From positions 88,861-152,860 of the forward strand of contig JBGAIH010000010.1 in the NCBI GenBank assembly GCA_044225675.1: a stretch of 64,000 nucleotides of DNA. Reading direction: 5' to 3'. Both the position numbers and the translations under genes were made by a program. The notes under the pieces were generated by a model. It worked only from the letters and a program-made list of their open reading frames with translations. It was not told the origin of the DNA and did no database searches. The stretch is from JACMQX01 sp044225675 (lineage in GTDB: Bacteria > Pseudomonadota > Gammaproteobacteria > Burkholderiales > Burkholderiaceae_C). Position 1 is the stretch's first letter. Every line of letters begins with the position of its first letter. Positions 18,901 through 25,825 of the stretch are shown here, piece after piece.

Positions 18901-18959
18901 GGGACGGCCGTCACTGGACCCATCCCACCAAGGCCTCGCGGGCCGTCACTCTGCAAGAC

Positions 18960-19454
18960 TCAGGGCGATTCGCCGCCGAGCGACGCAACGCCTACAGGCA
19001 CCAGCCCCTGAGCGGCAGCACCCGCTGCCACTACCTGCACGACCGAGCCATCGCGCGCCAGGCCGATGCGCACGCCATGGACCTGCGGCACTTCTCGCAG
19101 GATCGCCTTTCGCGACAGGCGAATCAACAGCACGTCCTGTGGGCTGAAGTAGGTAGCCGCCAAAGGCGTAGCGCCACGTTGGGCCCCGCGCGCTTGTTCA
19201 TCTTGCCCGCGCTCCCGCGCTCGCATCAGGTCACGCATCAAGGCCAACCAGTCGGGCTCGGCCCGCGCCAGCGGAAGTTTGACCTCAGGCTCGAACCAAC
19301 CGTGCGAGCGGGCACCGAGGATCACCAGTTCAACCGGCAACCCATCGGCCCCGCAGCCCACGCGTACCGGGCCGCGCGACAGCTCGCGCACGACCGGCTC
19401 AGCGGACAGGCACAGGCGCAGCACGTCGCCTTGTTCGTAGTAGGTGGGTTTCAT
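18960..19454 (-). CDS. Protein with two DUF2283-like repeats (copy 2)
   Basis: 164-residue paralogue of the protein encoded at 16507-16989: same opening (MKPTYYEQGDVLRLCLSAEP), same ARSHGWFEPEVKLPLARAEP linker, same second repeat (ATYFSPQDVLLIRLSRKAIL), with most changes in the middle linker. It is divergent from an XRE-family gene 97 bp away, repeating the unit-1 layout but with a different regulator. The shared order suggests the DUF2283-like protein and an XRE protein work as a pair. Confidence 0.75.
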   Translation of the reverse strand: MKPTYYEQGDVLRLCLSAEPVVRELSRGPVRVGCGADGLPVELVILGARSHGWFEPEVKLPLARAEPDWLALMRDLMRARERGQDEQARGAQRGATPLAATYFSPQDVLLIRLSRKAILREVPQVHGVRIGLARDGSVVQVVAAGAAAQGLVPVGVASLGGESP

Positions 19455-19551
19455 GCGGTACAGGCCCTTTCAAAAGTCGGCGCTCAGTACTGCACAAAAT
19501 GAGCAACATAGTCCGTGGAATTATAGTCATCACCCCGGCATCCTGCATCCG

Positions 19552-19794
19552 ATGCAGGAAGAACTATTGAAAGAGCTTGGGCGACGCATTCGCGAGCGGC
19601 GCAAGGCCCTGGGCCTGTCGCAGGAGGAACTCGCCGCCTTTGCCAATATCGACCGCTCTTACATGGGAGGGGTGGAGCGAGGGGAGCGGAACATCAGTTT
19701 CACGCGGCTGTGTGATATTTGCGGTGCATTGCATTGCGACATAGCCGAAATTGCCGCAGGAATTCCTTCCAATTCTGCTTTTCTTTCTCGCTGA
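19552..19794 (+). CDS. XRE-family regulator (unit 2)
   Basis: 80-residue helix-turn-helix protein beginning MQEELLKELGRRIRERRKAL, then GLSQEELAAFANIDRSYMGG and VERGERNISFTRLCDICGAL; a standard stand-alone Cro/C1-type regulator. The ATG at 19552 fits the family N-terminus; longer forms would run into the divergent gene. It differs in sequence from the unit-1 regulator although the partner gene is the same family. Directly followed by a transposase remnant. Confidence 0.88.
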   Translation: MQEELLKELGRRIRERRKALGLSQEELAAFANIDRSYMGGVERGERNISFTRLCDICGALHCDIAEIAAGIPSNSAFLSR

Positions 19795-19804
19795 GATTGG
19801 GTGT

Positions 19805-20340
19805 ATGCGTCTTCGCAGGATATTGAAGTTTCGTCGGCTGCTGGAGACGCATGGACTGGGGCAAGCGCTGTTCGCGAGGTCAGTCAAGTGCGGCAAGGTC
19901 ATGGGATGAAAGTGGGGGCGAGCACGATCGTGGACGCACGATCGTCAGCGCGTCCAACTCGACTAATAACGAGGAAAGGAAGCGCGATCCGGAGATGCAA
20001 CAGACGGCCAAGGACAAGAAGAACTGGTTCGTCGAGATGAAGCTGCACATTGGCGTGGAAGCGCACACAGGGCGTGCGCACAGTGCGGTGGTCACGTCGG
20101 TTCACGTGCACGACAAGAACCCACTGTCCGAGTTGCTGCATGTCAATGAGTTGCGCGTGTACGGAGACTGCGCCTATGTAGGGCAGCAGGAAGTGATCGC
20201 CGAGAGGGGCCAAGGACTGCGCCAATCAACGCGTGCGCAAGACGGGCGACGAAGCCGAAGCGTTGCAGCGTCGCAGAAATCGGGAGAAGTCAAAGGTGCG
20301 CGCCCGAGTGGGGCACTTGCTCACGGGGACTGCAAGGGCG
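19805..20340 (+). pseudogene. Decayed IS5-family transposase
   Basis: Pieces of an IS5-type transposase appear in more than one frame: RRLLETHGLGQALF, then EVSQVRQGHGMKVGASTIVD, then KRDPEMQQTAKDKKNWFVEM, KLHIGVEAHTGRAHSAVVTS and VHVHDKNPLSELLHVNELRV, ending near RNREKSKVRARVGHLL. Order and content match the transposase at 21888-22893. Several frameshifts, no N-terminal third and no C-terminal end, so inactive. 20341-20509 after it is AT-rich and holds no gene. Confidence 0.85.
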
Positions 20341-20509
20341 GACTGCGATATTTCGCAGAATTTTTATAGCTAGGCATTTATCCCGTATATCGTTTGCAAA
20401 GCTAGGCTGCAAGCGCTTCAGGCGGATCAGATATCCAGATTATCGAGTAAGTTTTGCTGTATACATTACGGTAGGACGCAGAGTTCACGCATTCGCAAAG
20501 GAGATCCTG

Positions 20510-20935
20510 ATGGAGCACCGATCAGCCTGCCAAAGGCAACACCGAGTCCTCGGCCACTACATTGCAGTGCAGGCTTGGCTTCGCGGGTTGGACTGCATCG
20601 CGGTTGAGCGACAGGACCTTGAAAAGTATCTCGCTTTGGAACGATTCAAGAGCGAGAGAATCAAGTGGCTCCTGGACGATCTGACCACCGTACAGCTCGG
20701 CGTTCTGGTCGAGTGCGCGGTCATCCTCGCTCTTTCTCATCCCGCGTGGTGCAAGTGGCTACCCACGGCAGCCCAACGTATCGCCAAGATCGCAGAAGAC
20801 GCGCCGAAGACGGCTCTGTTCTTTGAGCCAGGCACAGGAAAGAAGCGGGTCCAAGAAGCGGACGTCGTGCGTTATCTGGCAATTCTCGATAGCGGCTTGT
20901 CCGCGCCACAATTCGGTGCGGGAACTGCGGCCTAA
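20510..20935 (+). CDS. Integron cassette protein, hypothetical
   Basis: 141 residues, unrecognised, mostly helical (SERIKWLLDDLTTVQLGVLV, then CAVILALSHPAWCKWL). Translation is supported by an AAGGAG site before the ATG. The stop codon TAA lies within the left core of an attC recombination site, the normal position for a gene-cassette ORF. Visibly AT-richer than the core genome. No integron integrase is present in the window, so this is an orphaned cassette. Confidence 0.75.
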   Translation: MEHRSACQRQHRVLGHYIAVQAWLRGLDCIAVERQDLEKYLALERFKSERIKWLLDDLTTVQLGVLVECAVILALSHPAWCKWLPTAAQRIAKIAEDAPKTALFFEPGTGKKRVQEADVVRYLAILDSGLSAPQFGAGTAA

Positions 20936-21016
20936 CCCCTCGCTCAACCCCCGACCCACTTCGGCAGGCCACCTTGGCCCGGACCTCTGAGGTCGGGGTT
21001 AGCTCGAACGTTAGGC
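20930..21016 (+). other. Integron attC recombination site
   Basis: 87 bp running from the left core GCCTAAC (20930-20936) to the complementary right core GTTAGGC (21010-21016). Inside, TCAACCCCCGACC near the left end pairs with GGTCGGGGTTAGC near the right end, leaving one unpaired extra base on one side, as in the extrahelical bases of folded attC sites. The variable middle can form its own stem. It is located exactly at the stop of the upstream gene and 46 bp before the next gene, the layout of adjoining gene cassettes. Confidence 0.8.
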
Positions 21017-21062
21017 GTCCCGGCCACCGCACATTCGCAAACTTTAGAGACGCTTACGACCA

Positions 21063-21734
21063 ATGAATACTACCCAAGACTCGGGGATCACGCCCAAAAC
21101 TGTGGAAAAAGTTTGGGCGGAGGTTCAGACGATTGTCAATGCCCTCACAGAGAAAATGCCCCCAGGAGCTGGCCAGCGAATGAAGGACGTGCTCAGCTTT
21201 CGCACATCTATCTCTAGTGAGACGGACAGAGGTGCGGTTCTTATGTCCGCGGCTTACTTGGACGACAAACTCAAGGAATTGATCGAGAAGCGGCTCGTGC
21301 AGGACAAGAAGATTTCCCGTCGAGTTTTTGACTTGAACGGCGCACTTGGAACTTTCTCGTCGCGAATTGACTTTGCTTACCTACTTGGAATAATTCCGAA
21401 GAACGCGCGACGAGATCTCCACACGATCCGTGCGATTCGGAATCAGTTTGCCCACCATGCTTCGCCATTGAGTTATGACCACACGAAAGTGAAGCCGCTA
21501 TGTGACAAACTTACTTTTCATGGGGTTAAGGACGTAGCCGGCCCGGATTCAAAGTTCCGCCGATCGGTGATGGGGTTGCTCAGCTACATTACCCTCGCGT
21601 TTGAAAAGATCAAACCCCTTGAAGCAGAACCGAGTTATCAGATTCCGGATAGAACAGAAGCATATCAAACAGTGGCTCAGGTCTTCTCCGCGACAACAGG
21701 CGTCGAGTACCCTCTTAAGCACCACCACGAGTAG
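21063..21734 (+). CDS. MltR-like protein in cassette position
   Basis: 223 residues resembling the MltR (mannitol operon repressor-like) family: ETDRGAVLMSAAYLDDKLKE followed by LIEKRLVQDKK, then LGTFSSRIDFAYLLGIIPKN and DLHTIRAIRNQFAHH. In known structures this is an all-helical fold and not a classical DNA-binding one; a role in mannitol control is not implied here. It follows an attC site by 46 bp and so probably entered as a gene cassette. Its own attC is missing: the IS5-type element begins 12 bp after the stop. Confidence 0.72.
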   Translation: MNTTQDSGITPKTVEKVWAEVQTIVNALTEKMPPGAGQRMKDVLSFRTSISSETDRGAVLMSAAYLDDKLKELIEKRLVQDKKISRRVFDLNGALGTFSSRIDFAYLLGIIPKNARRDLHTIRAIRNQFAHHASPLSYDHTKVKPLCDKLTFHGVKDVAGPDSKFRRSVMGLLSYITLAFEKIKPLEAEPSYQIPDRTEAYQTVAQVFSATTGVEYPLKHHHE

Positions 21735-21887
21735 CGACCATTGCCCTTTAAGGCTACGCTGATTTAGCCCTCGATTTCCGCAACGCTCGATGACCCCATT
21801 TCACATTGCGCGTGTTCATGCCCAAGAAGGCGGACTTGGGCGTTGTCCTGCTGCTTTCGAGAGGGCCTTGCGGGCTCTCTTTGGCCC

Positions 21888-22893
21888 TTACGGACGCATC
21901 TGTGCCAGCAACAGCCCTCGGCTCATGTAGATGTTGGCCAATGCCAACGCGGTGAACGCGCGCGTCGCGTTCTTGTGCAGGCCGCGGTAGCGCACCTTGC
22001 TGAACCCCCACTGCCGCTTGATGATCGCGAACACGTGCTCAACGCGTGCCCGGACCTTGGACTTCTCACGATTCTTGCGCCGCTGCCCGGACCTTGGACT
22101 TCTCACGATTCTTGCGCCGCTGCTTCTCGTCGGGCACCCCATTGATATGGCGCACCCTCTGGTTCGTACAGTCTTCGGCCAGCGGCGCGGCTGCGATCAG
22201 TTCTTGCTGGCTGGCATACGCATTGTCGCCGTAGACCTTGAACTCTCCGCCGTGCAGCAAGTCGGGTAACGGGTGCTTGTCATGCACATTCGCGGCCGTC
22301 ACCACCGCGCTATGTGCCAGTCCCCAGTGGCTGTCCACCCCGATATGCAGCTTCATGCCAAAGAAGTAGTTCTTGCCCTTGCCCACCGGCTGCATCTCGG
22401 GGTCGCGCTTCTTCTGCCTGTTCTTCGTCGAGCTGGGCGCGCTGATGATGGTGGCATCCACGATCGTGCCCGTGCCCACCCTCATACCCTGGCCCTGCAG
22501 TACCTCGCCCACCTTGGCAAACAGCGCCGCTCCAAGTTGATGCTGCTCCAGCAATCGCCGAAACCGCAGCAGCGTCGTGCCGTCGGGAACCCGCTCGCGT
22601 CCCAGGTCAATGCCCACGAAGCTGCGCAGGCTGGCGCTGTCATACAGCGCCTCTTCGCAAGCCTCGTCGGCCAGGTTGAACCAGTGCTGCACGAACAGCA
22701 TGCGCATCATGCGCTCCAGCCCGATCGGCGGGCGGCCGCCTTCCCCCTTGGGGTAGTACGGCTCCACCACGCAGCACAACTCCTGCCATGGCACGATCTT
22801 GTCCATCGTCTTGAGGAACAGATCGCGTCGCGTCGGGCGACGGAATTGCTCGAAGTTCTTGTCCGCTTCCATGGCAAGGGTTTGCTGTTTCAT
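21888..22893 (-). pseudogene. IS5-family transposase, frameshifted by a tandem duplication
   Basis: N-terminal part (from 22893, MKQQTLAMEADKNFEQFRRP) reads cleanly through the IS5 domains: YDSASLRSFVGIDLGRERVP, GTIVDATIISAPSST (first catalytic Asp), MKLHIGVDSHWGLAHSAVVT, KVYGDNAYASQQELI (second Asp). At 22047-22120 a 37-bp duplication shifts the frame; the C-terminal part, KNREKSKVRARVEHVFAIIK (catalytic Glu helix) and on to MSRGLLLAQMRP, continues in another frame. Removing one repeat copy would restore one continuous transposase. Confidence 0.88.
22047..22120. repeat. Perfect 37-bp tandem duplication inside the transposase
   Basis: The block starting TGCCCGGACCTTGGACTTCT occurs at 22047-22083 and again at 22084-22120. 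37 is not a multiple of three, so the duplication alone explains the split reading frame. Confidence 0.92.
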
Positions 22894-22945
22894 GAATCGC
22901 TCAACGCATCACAGGGGCAATTGGTGGACCTTTTTCAGCATAGCC

Positions 22946-24118
22946 TTAAAGTAAAGGCTTCTGGATGTGTATCAATCCCATATCCGCCAGCATAGTTGAC
23001 GCTAGCTCGCCTTCGCCGCTACTTCCGGGCTTAAACCGTTCCACGGTGAAGTCTTCTTCGTTCAAATTGACCCTGTTAAGAAGGGCCAGATACTGCTCCT
23101 GAGTAGGCACAGATCCTGGTCGTCCCAATCGAGCGTAGACAGGGCGAAATACCCGCATCAACGCACGAAAGCCGTTCGTTCGCGGTAATACGGAGCCTTG
23201 GCCGGTGTTGTTCCATGCATTCGGCCAACGGCTCCGAACGGCGGAGAAATAGTTCCAAACAACATCTAGAATTTCGACATCGCGGCCCTCCACAAAAAGA
23301 GATCTTAGGGGGGCCTTTACTAGAGTCTCCGAGGTTGGACGCTCAAGAGACTTTCCACGCTTGAGAATATCTCGATCAAGGATCGGAGAAATGGAGATAA
23401 GCGGAAGAATAGACTCGACAACACCCGCTTGAGTCAGGACTTCATTGATGCGACCTTCAGTGGCGGTACCTAAACGCTTGATGCGCTGGTACATCGGGCT
23501 ATCTTTGTGTCGATCTAGCGCTACAGCGATGTTATGACTCGTCTTTTGAGGGCTTCTTGCTTTTGCAAGCTCAAACAGGTCATAGGCCAAACTGCGATTG
23601 ACCTTCGTTTGCGCCAAGTTAACCACCGAGAAGATGTAGCCTTGATCTTCAAGCTCAATGTCCACGAATATGCTTACGTTAACGTCGAAGTCCGCCCCGG
23701 TGAAATGTTCCAGTCCCGCAATACGGTGTTGGCCATCTAGCACTTTTGCGATCTGCCGATATAAGATCGGCTGCATGTCGCCGTCTGGGTCCAAGTCATT
23801 GCTCAAAGTAAGTTCGCCTGTCTCCTCGTTGTAGGAGGCGCATCTTTCTTCGACAGCGAGAATCACTGCCGTGGGAAAACTGGCATCCACTGTGTTTACA
23901 TACTGACCTAGTTCTTCGACGCGTTTTTTACTGAGTGGACGTTGAATACCAAGATACTCTTCAACTTCGCGTTCTTTTAGCATACGTCGGACGTCGAAAT
24001 ACGAGATCTCAACTAGTCGCTTAAACGGAATCGACGCAATAAAGAACTCGCCCATAGGCTGCTTCAGGCGAATTGCCTTTACGGGGAACGAGATTGGACT
24101 TTCGTCGGTGCCTCTCAT
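22946..24118 (-). CDS. DGQHR-domain (DndB-like) protein
   Basis: 390 residues with the defining motif VLDGQHRIAGLEHF (about 128-141) preceded by LSKKRVEELGQYVNTVDASF and followed by VNVSIFVDIELEDQGYIFSV and NLAQTKVNRSLAYDL. DGQHR proteins include DndB, the regulator of DNA phosphorothioation, and relatives in other DNA-modification systems; the core resembles a ParB-like fold. The gene is last of a three-gene operon and overlaps the membrane-protein gene by 4 bp. Its stop lies in the right inverted end of the IS5-type element, so the last residues may be IS-derived and the original C-terminus lost. Confidence 0.85.
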   Translation of the reverse strand: MRGTDESPISFPVKAIRLKQPMGEFFIASIPFKRLVEISYFDVRRMLKEREVEEYLGIQRPLSKKRVEELGQYVNTVDASFPTAVILAVEERCASYNEETGELTLSNDLDPDGDMQPILYRQIAKVLDGQHRIAGLEHFTGADFDVNVSIFVDIELEDQGYIFSVVNLAQTKVNRSLAYDLFELAKARSPQKTSHNIAVALDRHKDSPMYQRIKRLGTATEGRINEVLTQAGVVESILPLISISPILDRDILKRGKSLERPTSETLVKAPLRSLFVEGRDVEILDVVWNYFSAVRSRWPNAWNNTGQGSVLPRTNGFRALMRVFRPVYARLGRPGSVPTQEQYLALLNRVNLNEEDFTVERFKPGSSGEGELASTMLADMGLIHIQKPLL

Positions 24119-24762
24119 GGCGTCACCTGCCTATGCCTGTCAACGCTCTTCATCCAGTCTTCAGTGGGTTTTATTAATTGAAGCTCTGATACATCCGGCA
24201 TGCGGTACCCGTGATACACGAATACGAGGTAGCGAAGCACGAGGGCGACAACAGTAATTGCCACGGAGATCCAGAAAACAGCGGGAACATTGATTCCGTC
24301 AGCTTTCCGCATCAGTGCGAACATCACTGCTCCAACGACAATGATGATGACTGCAAGCGTTGAAATCGGTCGCCTGTGCGGCAATTTATCTGCTCCCTTT
24401 GGCTCATATGTGGCAAGCCAAAGCGTTGGGCTTAGCAAGGAAATGGCGAACAGTAGTAGCTCACCTCTAGAGAACATGGATACGACCGAGGCCCAATACG
24501 TCTTGATCCAAAACTTGATTGGGTCACTCCCGATTGCTTCCTTCGTCGGCTCAGGCGCGAGTACTAGTAGAACCAACCCTCCCAGCCAGAAAGGCATGGT
24601 GGCGAAAACTATGCCATGGAAAAATTCATAGAGCGCGCCCAGGAAGTTCGTGAGGTTGCATTTGAACAGTGTTCCGATCAACCATAGGCTAGACAGCCAT
24701 TGGTGAACCTTTTGACCGTGCTCGCGTGCATCTTCCCGTAAGCGGGCGAATAGTGTTGCCAT
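24115..24762 (-). CDS. Multi-pass membrane protein of the Dam-DGQHR operon
   Basis: 215 residues, not a family I recognise. After a soluble N-terminal helix (MATLFARLREDAREHGQKVH) there are about five hydrophobic segments, among them FATMPFWLGGLVLLVLAP, GELLLFAISLLSPTLWLA, ISTLAVIIIVVGAVMFALMR and VFWISVAITVVALVLRYLVF, then a cytoplasmic tail. Good ribosome site (GGGGGG) before the ATG. Located between and nearly touching the methylase (9 bp) and DGQHR (4-bp overlap) genes, so probably part of the same system, perhaps its membrane effector. Confidence 0.75.
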   Translation of the reverse strand: MATLFARLREDAREHGQKVHQWLSSLWLIGTLFKCNLTNFLGALYEFFHGIVFATMPFWLGGLVLLVLAPEPTKEAIGSDPIKFWIKTYWASVVSMFSRGELLLFAISLLSPTLWLATYEPKGADKLPHRRPISTLAVIIIVVGAVMFALMRKADGINVPAVFWISVAITVVALVLRYLVFVYHGYRMPDVSELQLIKPTEDWMKSVDRHRQVTP

Positions 24763-24771
24763 AGTCCCCCC

Positions 24772-25599
24772 TTAAATTGCCGTTATCAATAGTTCGTTGT
24801 ACCTACCGCGAAAGCTCGCGTCGCCAGCTAGAACACTGGCTCTTTCGAGCGAAGTCATGTCAAAGTGTCCGTCATAGAGTTTGCGAACAGAGGCGTGATC
24901 GGCGTTAGTCGAAACGATCCTGACTTTCCGGGCTTTCGCTCGCACAAGGCAGTCGCGGAGGCGGATTTGATCCTCCCAACTGAATAAAGACTCGTTGTAC
25001 TTGATGAAGCCGTTTAAATTGTGCTTCACAGTGTATGGCGGATCGGCGAATACAAGATCACCCTCCTCCGCAGCATCTATGCTGCTTGCAAAGTCCTGGC
25101 ATCGCAAATCGGCTCCAGACAATAGGTCTGCTACCGACGACCAGTTATCACTGGGCAATTGCACCCTTGGTTTGGTCCCGATCGGAACATTGAATTCGCC
25201 ACGTCGGTTTACGCGATAAAGTCCGTTCCAGCACGTTCTATTTAGATAAATGAACTGAGACGCTCTCTCTACCCTAGAAGGAAATACGGTCGCGCGTATC
25301 TCGTAATAGTGCGCTTCATTGTGTAGCGCGTCGTGGTAAGCAAGACGGGACTGAATCTCAGCGGGCTGATCGCGAACACATCGATATGTTTCAATTAGCC
25401 CTTCATTCACGTCTGATAGCAATGCGCGCTTCGGAGCCAATGCAAAGAAAATAGCGGCACTGCCGGTGAATGGTTCAATGTATTTGCCTTGAATCGTCGG
25501 CACTATTGAACGTATGTGAGGCGCGAGCCAACGCTTCCCCCCCGCCCATTTCAAAAAAGGCTTAGGGGCGGTCAATATTTCCAAGGTCTGATTTTTCAT
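24772..25599 (-). CDS. Dam-family adenine-N6 DNA methyltransferase
   Basis: 275 residues. AdoMet-binding motif PKPFLKWAGGKRWLAPHI opens the protein, YIEPFTGSAAIFFAL follows, and the catalytic motif is DLVFADPPYTVKHN (DPPY). RVNRRGEFNVPIG is typical of the Dam/MboI-type group, whose members often methylate GATC; the target here is not proven. The second ATG (25599) is chosen because GGGGGAG precedes it at the right distance. First gene of the operon with the membrane and DGQHR proteins; no restriction endonuclease gene is visible. AT-rich compared with glnS next door. Confidence 0.92.
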   Translation of the reverse strand: MKNQTLEILTAPKPFLKWAGGKRWLAPHIRSIVPTIQGKYIEPFTGSAAIFFALAPKRALLSDVNEGLIETYRCVRDQPAEIQSRLAYHDALHNEAHYYEIRATVFPSRVERASQFIYLNRTCWNGLYRVNRRGEFNVPIGTKPRVQLPSDNWSSVADLLSGADLRCQDFASSIDAAEEGDLVFADPPYTVKHNLNGFIKYNESLFSWEDQIRLRDCLVRAKARKVRIVSTNADHASVRKLYDGHFDMTSLERASVLAGDASFRGRYNELLITAI

Positions 25600-25825
25600 T
25601 TTTGCTCCCCCCATGGCAATCTGCCCTTCCGTAGCATACCCTTGCGCGCGAGCTAGTCCGAAATCGTTCGTTGTTGGTAAACGTGTTTAGTATTTTTCCG
25701 AAAGTCGCTCAATCCTGCATTGGATTTAGCGTACATACTCCTGAGCGCAATGAGGGCGATATCACACTCCGTTAACCCGCTCACACTGGCCGTGGCAGCC
25801 TCTCAGCCAAGCCGCCGTCGCCCCC

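Larger units (their letters stand above)
21746..22951 (-). mobile_element. IS5-family insertion sequence, inactive copy
   Basis: About 1.2 kb bounded by imperfect inverted ends: CTTTAAGGCTACGCTGA on the left (21746-) and, reversed, TCAGCATAGCCTTAAAG on the right (22935-22951). It holds one transposase gene on the minus strand with a frameshifting duplication. I could not identify a convincing target-site duplication, so the ends are good to a few bases only. Confidence 0.8.

Noticed and set aside
19805..20370. Intact 172-residue ORF at 19851-20369 as a gene
   Set aside because: It only joins fragments of a decayed IS5-type transposase in one of its frames.
20341..20509. attI site upstream of the first cassette (two GCTAGGC strings)
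   Set aside because: The strings lack the GTT core and no integrase gene is nearby.
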